This document shows, in pieces, positions 50,101 to 59,290 of a stretch of DNA of 64,000 nt. Under the pieces are notes generated by a model. It was not told the origin of the DNA and ran no database searches. It saw only the letters and a program-made list of their open reading frames with translations. Source of the stretch: Pagrus major (taxonomy: Eukaryota > Chordata > Actinopteri > Spariformes > Sparidae). Location: contig NC_133216.1 of the NCBI RefSeq assembly GCF_040436345.1, forward strand, positions 19,518,792 through 19,582,791. The letters run 5' to 3'. Position 1 is the first letter of the stretch. Each line of letters starts with the position of its first letter. Position numbers and translations under genes: made by a program.

Positions 50101-53100
50101 TGCAAAATCTTGTCGCACTTACATTCAATTAAAAGTAACACAAAGGGCAATATTAAACTTTTCATACTGAAAAACAATGAAATCCTTGTGTGGAAGAAGA
50201 GCAACCATTATGCCATTAAGAGTCATCAGTTTAGGTGTTGATGTAGTACCGGTATTGTGTATAAAAGTTGTTTCATACACCTCCAAACCTAATGAACAGG
50301 ACAGAGCTCCACAGGTTTCAAGGAAACGAAAAATTAAGTAATGATAGTAATTTTGATTTAGGAGCAGAAATCTCTCAGTTGCATGAATTTTTTTTCCACC
50401 CCTCCATGACACCTGACACAGTAAAGTATGGGACATGCAAGTAAATACTCACCTGGGGATACGGGAGGCGGGCCCCCCTGCTCTGTAGATCAGCTCCTGC
50501 AAAGTGTACATCTCATGCTCTTTGTAGGCCACAGCCTTCCAGGCTCTCTGGACCGAGTTGATGGAGTCGATGAAGTCCATGTTGTGTTTGTACGGCTTCT
50601 GGAGCAGCCTGGAGGGTGATATGTGATGTTATTTTGTGCGTGTGTGTTTTTTGTTTTTTTTTTCCTTCAAGGGCTCATCTGCCCCAGAAATGGAAGACGG
50701 GAGAGTAGAACAACTCCCAACACAATACAAGTCATTTTCACAGTGACCACACCATCCACAACAGCATCATGTGCAGGACAGATCCTACTGCAGTCAGTAA
50801 AAGTTCAGCCAGGAGAAGACCAGCAACTCTAATGTTACCGTTTCAAAATCAACTTATTTTAAACGAAAGTGTAAATCATTACCAAGGGTGCAAGGTTTCA
50901 CATTTAATAGTGGGCGACAGATTAAGTATAAACATTTCAGCAGCAATTGTGAGCTTCTTGTAAGTGAGGAAAATCAGACATGACAATCTGAAGTGTGAAG
51001 ACGCCCGTTCTGAGTTGGCAAACTTCAAGAGAAATACCACTCTTGCCATGCACTCCCCTACCGCTTGTAAGTTGTGTGATGAAAGGTCTCTTTTTTAGTA
51101 GCATTTTGTTTAAATATACTTTTATGGTTCAAATTACAAATAGACACGTATCTACTGAAGACTTGTAACTTGACAGTTAAATACACTGGCAAAAGTCCAA
51201 CTGGAACAAAAGAGTCCAGGAAGCAGCTTCGTGTTGCCAGAAACTGAGTCAGGAAGTTGACCCAAATATTCATTCCTCAGTCAGGTATTTTTGTATCAAC
51301 CTGTTCAGCATCGTTTAAGCTTTCACATTCAGATTCCAGGCCAATTTCCAAGGCTTACCGAGAGTGAGTAACTCAGTTCACTTTAGAGAAGAAACAAGTA
51401 GATTAAAGCAGGGAGGTCAATAGTACACTGAAAGCGAGGATCATCAACACTGCCTGTGTTCAGAATCTGACTACAAACAGAGTCCACAGAAGTCTTGTTT
51501 GTTAGCTTGTGTTTCTCCATTTATCCACTGGGATGTACAAACATATCATTATTTACGTACCTGCTGTTGAAGAGTGGTTTGAAATCTGTTCGGGGTGGCA
51601 CTGGATTCACTCTCTTCCCCACAAAACAGGCCCAGTTGTGTCCCAGGACATCATGGACCCAGCCTGGCAGGGTCTGGTCACAGTAGCTGGTCACCTTCAT
51701 GCCTTCCTGACTGTACTGCAAGTGTAGTGAGAGATGCAGTTTAGGGCTTGTCATTCAGTATACTACTCAGTCATGTAATTTTATACAAATGTATAAACTT
51801 AAATTAACATCCAACTATTGTTAGTCCATTATTCAGCCAACCATTAAGTTATACGTTTAAGAAGGAAACATTGACAACATTTTTTATATTATTTTAAAAT
51901 CACCCATTCTGCTCATACCACCACATTAACCTAAAACAAGTCCAGACAATGAGGAAGTTCAACTAGACGTGGATGGATCATAACTTGGGTTTGCAGACAG
52001 AGGGACTATGACACTTCCTCCGACTCAGTATCATGTGAGTGTGAGTGTGAAGAAAAAGCACATGACTTAAAGATAAACTTTGAATGTAGCTGCTTTAAAT
52101 AGAGCAGATTTCCATCAGATTTCAGCCCAGCCTTGGTGTACACAAGATATGCATATTTTCCAGATACTGCCTTGTCAGATGAAGGGAGAGGAAACTGAGT
52201 GATGGTGAAACTAAACGTTTAATGTCAAGGAGCCACAGTGCAACTTTCTTGCCACATCATTTCCAATGAAGTTCTCATTGCTTCGAGTGAAGACAAAGTT
52301 TGTGCTCTGGACTAAGTCAAGGAAGATTAACAGTGTACAACACAAGCTCAGTTATATTACAAGAATGTGATAAAGTAGTCTGAACCATGCATTTTTAGCA
52401 GACTGCAGTGAAAACCTGACTAGCGCAGAATTGACAGGTTTTTTGCAAAATGAAAAGAACACTCACATAAATTAATTCTGTCTTTTTACCTTGAAGAAGC
52501 CGAACCATTTGTATCCATTAATGACCACTTCAAAGCCCTGGTTGTAGATGATGGTGAAGAAGCCGGTGTTCCCCAGCTCGTCTGTGGCTACAGACAGTTT
52601 CTCCAGGGTCACAGTCACAGTGCTCTCAACTGTAGCTGAGGAGGAACACCATAACATGAGATTAGCGTGCAGCTAATGATTATTTCTATTATTGATTTGT
52701 CTGTCAATTAAACAGATGAAGCGTTGTGAAAATGCAAATTCCCACAGCCTTACAGTTAAAAAGGTGCAATAAGTAAAAATTGGCATCCTGTCGAATTCAT
52801 ACTCAAAACAAATTGGGGGGGTTAACATTTAAGGTGGCTTAAAGCTTTTCATGTGTAGCCCCTCAGCTGGTCGTAATTAAGACACGTGGTGAACAGCACA
52901 AACACAACACATGACGCAGCACTGTGTCAGCAACGAGAGTATGAAATTAAAAGATTTAAGATGTTTTCAACGCATGTAGCTTTTCATTCAAATCAGAATA
53001 AGGCCACACAAAGAGGAAGTCATTAGTGAATCACCTGCTCCTAGTCTCCATCTGAACTGGAAACCCACAAACTACAGGCCCAAACATGTCACATGATTTC

Positions 53101-54926
53101 CTAATTATGAAACCGGCTGGTGTCATCATAACTGTGCATAACTATGCAGTTTGGGTTTAGAGCAAACCATTCTACCGAAACTGCATGTTGCTACTTCCTA
53201 GAAGTCATTAAAAGCAGCCTTGATAAAGGAGGGGTGGTGGGTGCCTTATTTCTAGATCTACGAAAGGCATTTGATACAGTTGATCATTCAGTGCTTCTCT
53301 CAAAGCTGTCATCATTTAAACTTTCAGTTAATGTATTAAATTGGATCCAGTCCTATCTACTCGGCCGCTCTCAGTGTGTGCGGATTAATGATAAAACATC
53401 GTCTTTAAAAGCCTGTGTGTTGGGGGTACCACAGGGTTCCATCTTAGGACCGCTGCCGTTTAGCGCATACATTAATGACCTTCCATCTGTGTGTGATGGA
53501 GTAGGGACCATGATGTATGCGAATGATACGGTTTTGTACACTACTGGGAAAGATCCTGAAGAAGTGGCTGCTAAGTTGTCAATGGCAATGGAAAAAGTTA
53601 CACAGTGGCTTCAGTATTCCCGTCTCACCCTAAATACTAATAAAACAGTAACCATGTATTTCTCAAACAAGCAACGAAATACGGTTTTTCCAAATATTTA
53701 TGTCAATGGAGAAATAATAAAAAATGTTAATGAGTTCAAATACCTGGGTGTGATATTAGATCCCACTCTCACATTCAAAAGCCATATCAAAAAAATGAGC
53801 CATACACTAAAATATAACTTATCAAACTTTAGAGACATCAGGAATTCATTAACTGTTGAAGCCTCTAAAACTTATTTCAATGCCATGATTTTGTCTCATT
53901 ATAATTATTGTATGTCCTCTTGGTCTCAGGCAAGTAAATCTGTCTTGAATCCCATCAGGTCACTCCACAAGCAAGCCCTGAAAATCTTAGACAGAAAATC
54001 ACGACAGTACCATCACTGTGAAATACTTAAGAAATATAAAATGCTTAGCTTCGATAACTTAATGATGTATTCTGATGTCCGTTTAGTGTACAAAATAATC
54101 CATATCGTGCTCCTCCCCCATTGAAAATCTTTGTTAAACTCCGTTCTGCACTCTCCATCAGAGCTTCAAGATCTGTCTCAAGTGGAGATTGTAACATGCC
54201 TAAGCGTAGCTCTGCCTTTGCCCAATCTGCTTTTTCTTTCAAATCTGTTAAATCGTGGAACAATCTCCCAACTAATCTGAAACTCTGTACAGACTTCAAC
54301 GTTTTTTCCCGGGACATCAAAAAATGGATCCTAAGTAACCAGTCATGTCAGCATTAATCTTAAACCTAAATTATTTTTAACTTTGTCAAAGAATGAAGTA
54401 TTTTAATAACTGTATGTTTCTATTTCATTCTGATATGAAATATGTTTTACACCTGTTAGTAATGAGTGTTAGTGATGTGTGAGCGGGCGTATATACGCAT
54501 ATCTGTATGGATGTTTGGTCTGTTATGCAAGTTGACAATTTTTGTCCTTTCTATTTTTGTTCTTACTCACCTGCCCAGGGACTACGGATGGAAAGTAGCT
54601 AGTAAGCTAAATCTGGTACAAAGCATCTTCTCTCATCTCGAGACTTATGTTATTTTGTACATTGTCCCTGATACAAATAAACTTATTAAATTAATTAAAT
54701 TAAAACTGAACAGTCTCATGATGTGGGGGTAGTTTGTAACATTTGGGGGGGTTTCTTTACCTTGGGCGGAGCAGTTGACGGTCTTGTCGTGTCCTCCTTT
54801 GGACACCTGGAAGACCCATGTCCCTAGCAGGTCCTCATAGGTGCAGTTGGCGGGTGTGTCACCCAGGGACCCTTCAACCCAAAGCAGGAACACACACACC
54901 AGCACACCGCTCAGCCTCATCTTCAC
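46895..54926 (-). CDS. ctsc: Cathepsin C (dipeptidyl peptidase I), complete, 8 coding exons
   Basis: A lysosomal papain-family (C1) cysteine peptidase that removes N-terminal dipeptides and activates granule serine proteases. Exons 54761-54926, 52490-52635, 51561-51715, 50453-50608, 49923-50041, 48220-48351, 47528-47760 and 46895-47161 join in frame to 457 residues (human 463). A signal peptide spans residues 1-22. The exclusion domain starts at Asp23 ([15 protein letters not shown]), whose free N-terminus dictates dipeptidyl specificity. The activation peptide follows, and the catalytic domain starts near Leu226 (LPERWDWR). Catalytic residues are Cys253 in [11 protein letters not shown], His399 in [11 protein letters not shown] and Asn421 in KNSWG. 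All seven introns are GT-AG. Oddities: an extra intron splits the usual last exon; the human Arg-Asp at the heavy/light-chain junction is Ala388-Glu389; one human-type glycosylation site (CNET) is CDQT here. N-C-T and N-C-S sites at 27 and 51 remain. Confidence 0.97.
47528..47760 (-). CDS. ctsc: ctsc coding exon 7
   Basis: The acceptor CCTTTTAAG| precedes GTTGTGATGG and the donor is TTTGAG|GTACAA, phase 0. It encodes [18 protein letters not shown] through GPMGVAFE. One residue is missing compared with the mammalian LIAGKY segment. The donor lies inside what is one continuous last exon in human CTSC. Confidence 0.95.
48220..48351 (-). CDS. ctsc: ctsc coding exon 6 (catalytic cysteine)
   Basis: The acceptor TGTTTTAG| precedes CATCTTGCGG and the donor is CTCAAG|GTAAAC, phase 1 at both ends. 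It encodes [20 protein letters not shown] with the nucleophile Cys253, then [13 protein letters not shown]. Confidence 0.96.
48352..49922 (-). other. ctsc: ctsc intron 5 (1571 bp)
   Basis: Noncoding intron. It carries a fragment of a common fish repeat at 49728-49806 and a GC-richer stretch at about 49480-49660. Confidence 0.8.
49728..49806. repeat. Dispersed repeat fragment ('AAATGGTAAATGGA...')
   Basis: The phrases 'taaatggtaaatggaattgc', 'tctatagtgcgtttccag' and 'gaccgctcaaagcacttta' are characteristic of a very abundant fish interspersed repeat. It is a partial copy inside ctsc intron 5. Confidence 0.6.
49923..50041 (-). CDS. ctsc: ctsc coding exon 5
   Basis: The acceptor TTACTTTAG| precedes GCGTGTTCGC and the donor is AACCAAG|GTGACA, phase 1. 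It encodes the end of the activation peptide and the start of the peptidase domain ([19 protein letters not shown]). Confidence 0.95.
50453..50608 (-). CDS. ctsc: ctsc coding exon 4
   Basis: The acceptor CCCTCCAG| precedes GCTGCTCCAG and the donor is CCCCAG|GTGAGT, phase 2 at both ends. It encodes part of the activation peptide ([18 protein letters not shown] and [10 protein letters not shown]). Open only as a spliced exon, it was found by aligning to the family. Confidence 0.93.
51561..51715 (-). CDS. ctsc: ctsc coding exon 3
   Basis: The acceptor CTTGCAG| precedes TACAGTCAGG and the donor is CAGCAG|GTACGT, phase 2. It encodes [20 protein letters not shown] and the end of the exclusion domain. 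The mammalian N-E-T glycosylation site is D-Q-T here. Confidence 0.95.
52490..52635 (-). CDS. ctsc: ctsc coding exon 2
   Basis: The acceptor TCCTCAG| precedes CTACAGTTGAG and the donor is TTCAAG|GTAAAA. It encodes exclusion-domain strands including [20 protein letters not shown] and YKWFGFFK, strongly matching mammalian CTSC. It is 146 bases long and ends in phase 0. Confidence 0.95.
52756..52815. repeat. TTAA-type MITE left end
   Basis: TTAA is followed by AAAGGTGCAATAAGTAAAAA and then 'aattcatactcaaaacaaatt', matching the left 60 bases of the 1407-1721 element. The right part is missing. Confidence 0.55.
53130..54710 (+). mobile_element. 5'-truncated LINE (CR1/L2/Rex1-type), antisense in ctsc intron 1
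   Basis: The 3' part of a non-LTR retrotransposon. It encodes a reverse transcriptase from the [12 protein letters not shown] motif onward, followed by the post-RT region and an A/T-rich tail of ATTAA-like repeats (about 54676-54708). The endonuclease and the 5' end are absent, the usual outcome of incomplete target-primed reverse transcription. It lies on the strand opposite to ctsc, so it does not supply sense splice or poly(A) signals to that gene. The clade is inferred from RT motifs and could be any of CR1, L2 or Rex1. Confidence 0.85.
53144..54357 (+). pseudogene. LINE reverse transcriptase, frameshifted and active-site mutated
   Basis: A 326-codon frame (53144-54124) carries RT motifs: [37 protein letters not shown] and FKYLGVILD. 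The catalytic box reads YAND instead of YADD (Asn codon at 53522-53524), removing one metal-binding aspartate. The frame then shifts near 54100-54115 and continues in another frame to 54357 with a C-terminal segment containing [13 protein letters not shown], a hallmark ending of these LINE ORF2 proteins. Both lesions indicate a dead copy, although few other stops have accumulated, so the insertion is fairly young. Confidence 0.85.
54761..54926 (-). CDS. ctsc: ctsc coding exon 1
   Basis: Encodes the signal peptide [20 protein letters not shown] and the start of the exclusion domain up to VNCSAQ. The donor is CAAG|GTAAAG, phase 1. A second in-frame Met at codon 3 (ATG at 54920) could equally be used without affecting the signal peptide. 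Confidence 0.94.
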
Positions 54927-55100
54927 ACACAGCTAGCTTACCTGCCCACAAACACGCAAATGCACCTTAAGAACTACGCAGCCAGATCCGCGTCTTCTTA
55001 GAAAAGCCTAAAAGTTTGACCCTGTGTGTCTCTGGAGCACCTGTCTCATCAGTGACTTCGCTACTTCCCCCTGTCCTCTGTCTGCTATTTATGCAAGCTG
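54927..55100 (-). promoter_or_regulatory. ctsc: ctsc 5'UTR and possible TATA-like element
   Basis: On the - strand a GCATAAATAG sequence (55085-55094) lies about 160 bases before the ctsc start codon. It is the only TATA-like element close upstream. It would place transcription start near 55060 and give a 5'UTR of about 130 bases. No cap-site evidence is available. Confidence 0.3.
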
Positions 55101-55345
55101 AAACTTTTCTACAAAGAGCTGCATGTCAACTTCAACGGTCAAGATAGGTCACTGAAGCCCAACAGCACATGCGCATAAGGATAGCCGGCTAGCTAACGCT
55201 CTCGGCAGTTAAAGCGTCCGACATAAGCATATGTTCATATATCAGACCTAATTAAAGAGTATTCCTACAATTCTGACTTACGTGTGTTAATTGAATTACA
55301 CATATACTTGCTGTGCGTAGCTAATTGCGACTTTAACACTCTTCC

Positions 55346-55489
55346 ACTTCCGTTCTGTCGACCTTGTTTTCAGCTAACAAGGAACCGCAGACGAGTGTTT
55401 ATCTCTCCCTCGACTGTCCTTTGTTTGTTGTTGGCTGTTTGGTTTCGGTTTCCTTGTCATGTGACCCGCCAGCTGCGGGCATGCGCAGT
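55346..55489. promoter_or_regulatory. Cluster of ETS, CLEAR/E-box and NRF1-like sites upstream of ctsc
   Basis: Within 144 bases lie ACTTCCG (55346-55352, ETS/GABP core), the palindrome GTCATGTGAC (55456-55465) and GCATGCGCAGT (55479-55489, NRF1-like). The palindrome is a one-position variant per half of the TFEB/TFE3/MITF CLEAR element GTCACGTGAC, which controls lysosomal genes, and cathepsin C is lysosomal. The cluster is 420-560 bases upstream of the ctsc ATG. It might be the real ctsc promoter, with a longer 5'UTR, or a bidirectional promoter. Confidence 0.4.
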
Positions 55490-55563
55490 AGACTTGAGAG
55501 AAGTGCAGAGTGCAGCTGAAGCAAAATGAGAATTAAGGGAAGTTGCTGCTTTTGTAACCTGTC

Positions 55564-55861
55564 TTAAAGGAGCATTGTGCAGTTTTGGAGAAGAAATTCA
55601 AACTCAGAAGTTTAATATCTACAGTATTAATGAGGTGATAATACAAACTCTGATTATTATTTTTTTCCACAAGTGAGTAAACAAGCTGATCTCAGAGGAA
55701 AATAAGGTCCAGAACACTGTTTGAAGCCAGAAAGGTGTCAGGGTCTGCCAAATATAAACAAAGTAAAACAGTATGAAACTGTGTTGTCCTTTAAGTGTTG
55801 TCCAGTCTGCTTATTCAGTTTATTCAGTCGTGAAAACTAAAACTACATAGTGCACCTTTAA
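55564..55861. mobile_element. TTAA-flanked MITE
   Basis: A 290-bp element (55568-55857) has TTAA on both sides (55564-55567, 55858-55861). Its inverted ends are AGGAGCATTGTGCAGTTTT at the left and AGGTGCACTATGTAGTTTT read inwards from the right. No coding frame. It abuts the gypsy remnant directly on its right. The terminus is related to, but distinct from, that of the 1407-1721 element. Confidence 0.75.
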
Positions 55862-56174
55862 TCTTGATGAACGTCCTGTGTGTTTTTTCTCTCGGAAATT
55901 TAACTTATACCAGTTAAATTATTCTGTCATAGAGAAAGAGACTCTTGCCCTCGTGAGGGCGTTGCAACATTTTGAAGTTTATGTCGAGCCCAGCGCTCCT
56001 CTGGTGGTCTATACAGATCATAACCCGATAACTTTTCTTCATTCTTTGTGCTGTCCGAACCGCAGACTGATGCAATGGTTTTTGTTTTTGCAAGCGCACT
56101 GTTTGGATATCCGCCACATTAAGGGCTCAGAAAATATTGTGGCTGATGCTTTGTCAAGAGCACCTTGTTCTTGA
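55862..56174 (+). pseudogene. Ty3/gypsy retrotransposon RNase H fragment
   Basis: An open frame, from the first codon after the MITE to a TGA at 56172-56174, encodes most of an LTR-retrotransposon RNase H domain. Motifs in order: ERPVCFFSRKFN, NYSVIEKETLALVRALQHFE, VYTDHNPITFLHS, RLMQWFLFLQ, DIRHIKGSENIVADALSR. IEKE and YTDH carry two of the catalytic acids and ADALSR the last. The upstream protease/RT part and the downstream integrase are both missing, so this is a dead remnant. It points the same way as the LTR at 56544-56927 and probably belonged to the same element. Confidence 0.85.
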
Positions 56175-56518
56175 GATATTTACTGTTTGTGATCTTCCTG
56201 GTCTCCCCTTCCTTTTTCCACTGCTACTCTTAAGGTTGCTTCTCCAGGCACTCCAGGGGTACCGGGTTGCAGGGTGGAGATTGGCAGGCTGATATGGGGG
56301 AGGGTCACTGCAGAAGTCATGAGTATGGGTTGCAGTATGTAAAAGGGTTATGAGACCAAAGGAAGAAATTGGTAAAAAGTAAATTGTATGTTTGGTTGAA
56401 CAGAGCAATTTCTGAATAATAAAGTATAATCTTGTATTACTGGTAAAAAAAATATTGGTCGATTATTGTAATGTTAGTTGTCATGGTGTCTGTCTGGGCT
56501 TCCAGATGGGAACCCCAT

Positions 56519-56543
56519 TTTTTTTTTAAGGGGGGGGGGGGGG
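56519..56543 (+). other. Polypurine tract preceding the LTR
   Basis: A T run followed by AAG and 16 G residues ends exactly where the LTR begins (TGTGACG). This is the normal position of the plus-strand primer of a Ty3/gypsy element. The G run may have expanded by slippage. Confidence 0.6.
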
Positions 56544-56927
56544 TGTGACGATCCCTCCACCCAGGCACTAGGTGTCCCTGTTTCTTTTGGGTTGTGTTTT
56601 GCAGGTGCTGAATGGAGGGTCGTCAGCTGCATGAGTAACACCTGGGCCAGTGTGCTCTGCCTATAAAGACCTTCCTTATTCTGCGGATGCCCTCTCTGGG
56701 GGACTGATCCCTGCTCACCGGCAGGCCTGATGGCAGCACGTTTTCCATGTTTCTTTTGATCTGTACATACATTGTCACACACCCATACATGCTTTCATTA
56801 TTGCTACTGATCTTTACACGTTTTCCTTGGTTGATTTATGCTTGTGGGACCAATAAATACCGCTTGCTAGTAGCCAGCTCGTGTTTGTCTCCCTACTTTG
56901 GCACAGCCTTTGAGCCAGGTTGTGACA
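56544..56927 (+). mobile_element. Gypsy-type LTR
   Basis: A 384-bp segment begins TGTGACGATCCC and ends GGTTGTGACA, so it has the required TG...CA limits with a short inverted terminus (TGTGAC/TTGTGACA region). It contains CTATAAAG (about 56660-56667) as a TATA box and AATAAA (about 56854) as a poly(A) signal, in the right order for U3-R-U5. Only one LTR is visible; the 5' LTR and most of the interior are missing. No target duplication can be recognised because the left end is lost. Confidence 0.65.
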
Positions 56928-59049
56928 GACTGAAAACTGAGATTCATTGACAATTTATTGCAGCAAATTTTGTTAGCTTTAATTATATGTTTAGTTGAAA
57001 AGTCCTATCAAAAAAACAGAATGTAGAAAAAAATAATACAATACAAATAATGTAGGGATATTTAGCCTATTTATGTATTTATTGTAATACTGGTATGTAT
57101 TTTTTAATATTTATCACTATAAACATACATGCTGTAAGTAACAGGGGGGACATGACCTCCTCATCCTGGTAAAAATATTATTTGTTTGGTGTTCCCCTCA
57201 GGAAAACAAAGTTTCCTGTTGTCCCCTCCAAAGTTGATTTTTGATTCTTAACCCCTGAGAATGCAGGTTGTATATTTGTAGTTTCAGTCATATACTGTAG
57301 GTTCGTTTTCACAGCACATATTTTGTCCTAGCAGAACCAGGTGTAAATAAGAGAATTAATTACGACCGCATTCAGTTTAGGTGTCTCAATTTATGCACTA
57401 GCGCTGTTGCCACGCTGATAGTTTCATTGCTGAGGTTTGGGGATGCCTCAAGTCTGCTCAACAGCAATTTACAAATGATTCATAACAAAACACAACTGTA
57501 TGATGATCAAACAGGTTGTAAAGAAATTAAATTTCAACAATTTTTATTTCAACCATTCATATTACTTCATAACCGCGCATCCCAATTTTTTGTCTGCACA
57601 TGCACTCGAATCGCTGTTTGGTTCAAAAGAACTGCCTCAGTAATTTGGTCATGTAACACAGCTGAGACATCAGCATGGTCTCTGATGCCTTGTGTGATGA
57701 GCCAGAAAGACTAAATGACATCACATCAGGAGCTGGCAGTGATTAGAGCTGCAGCAGATTGCCCTACACACAGAGAGGCTCCCAGAGGTGATCTGAGGTT
57801 GAGGTGCCTTTCGGTGTATTAAGCCCCAAAAATGACCTTCACTATTAGTTAACGTAAACATGACAATAAGATCTTTTTGATCTCTTTTCCTTCCTTTGAG
57901 TCTAATGATTAGTTCTTATGTGCCACTTTGTAATCTTGTTGATAATGTTGTGGTAATCTAATAATCCCTGTGGGGGAATTCTCTTTGTCTCCAGAGGGAG
58001 GTCAGAGTGTCAACGTGCCTGTTTGCTTGTGTATTTGTGTGTGTGTGCATCACTGTAGCCTGATAGGTCTGTAGTTAAAGGGGTTAAAGAGCTTATTTTA
58101 GCCAGTGGGCACTTAAGGGAAGTGCTGGAGGCTTTGATCACCATAGTAACTATGGCATAGACTGACTCATCTCCTTGACAGACCATAATAAGCACTCATC
58201 TGAAGAAGGGACTGAAGAGGTATTAGTCACGCAGTCTCATTAGTGCCATTACAAAGTGTTTGTGTGGAAGTGTGTGCACATCAGTGTGGGCAGATGTGTA
58301 CGTTACTGCATTTATGTGACAGTGTGTGTATATGAGCACGAGTGTATGTGTGTATATGTGCCTATGCAATAAAGCAAAATAGAGGAGCAGGGAGCAGAGA
58401 GAGAGCGACAGAGACGGAGGGGTGATGTTATGAATGTTAACAGCCTGAGCCCACTGAGCTCCCTCTAAGAGTGACTCATTGAAACTCGCGTTTCAATCTT
58501 GATATTGTTCTCGCTTCCACTGGCAGGAAATTAAAACTCAAGTGACTTTCAGTTCTGCTATATTGGCACCCACAGATTTGTCCCCTCCATGGTTTCCTCT
58601 CTCTCTCTCCATCACACTTTCTCTTCTTCCTTCATGCCTTTTCGGTTCCTCTCCTCTGCTCAGTCGGCTGTCCCCTTTCTGTTGCTTTCCATACTTCGGT
58701 ACTTTCAATTTCTTGTGTATGTTTCCCCAACACACACACAAAAAAATGGGGTCTGCTCCATAAACATGCTAACAGATATTATGCGAAACAGATCCGGTCT
58801 CCGAACCCAGTGGCGGATTTGGGATGTTTGAGGGGAAGGGGTGAAAAAAATAAAAAGGGCCTCAGCTGTGAGCAGTCGGTCTCATGCTTCCTCCACTAGA
58901 AGGGCAACCTAGAGGGCACTTATAACTTTTTGCCGCAGGAACAGCACTCTAGAGGGCACTTTATCATGTTCAACCATACCATAGGGGCATCAAAGAGCAC
59001 ATTTTCACAGCGTTTTATTGTAACGTCCGTAATGTCCGGTGTGCCAACC
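56928..59049. other. Intergenic, nothing recognised
   Basis: No supportable gene. The sequence is AT-rich to about 57360 and mixed afterwards. A 95-codon frame at 57427-57714 has no family resemblance. Confidence 0.4.
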
Positions 59050-59290
59050 TGTATACGTGGCAATTATTTTCTTGAATAATCGATTATACATTTGGTTTCT
59101 AAAATGTCATAAAAATAATTCTAAAAAAAGTCCATCACAATTTCCCAGAACCAGACGTGACATCTTTTAACGTTTTGTTATGTCCAAAAGTATAAAAACA
59201 CAAAAATGATATATTTACAGCGATACAACGCTGAGAAAAGTAGCAGATCCTCACATTTGAGAAGATGGAACCACTTACTAGACTAATCGT
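59050..59290. repeat. Degenerate hAT-like MITE copy
   Basis: The interior phrases 'cttgaataatcgattataca', 'tttggtttctaaaatgtcat', 'tccatcacaatttcccagaa' and 'agatggaaccacttactaga' match the hAT-like family. Termini are eroded and limits approximate. Confidence 0.6.

Larger units (their letters stand above)
52636..54760 (-). other. ctsc: ctsc intron 1 (2125 bp), mostly a LINE insertion
   Basis: The intron contains a TTAA-MITE end (52756-52815) and an antisense LINE (about 53130-54710), which together account for most of its length. Confidence 0.85.

Noticed and set aside
54121..54357. A separate 78-codon gene starting MKIFVKLR
   Set aside because: It is the continuation of the LINE reverse transcriptase protein after a frameshift, as shown by its SVKSWNNLP motif and position directly after the RT domain.
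55862..56174. RNase H frame as a domesticated host gene
   Set aside because: It lacks the rest of the polymerase and integrase, has no start of its own at a sensible place, and lies next to a matching purine tract and LTR. A retroelement remnant is the simpler reading.
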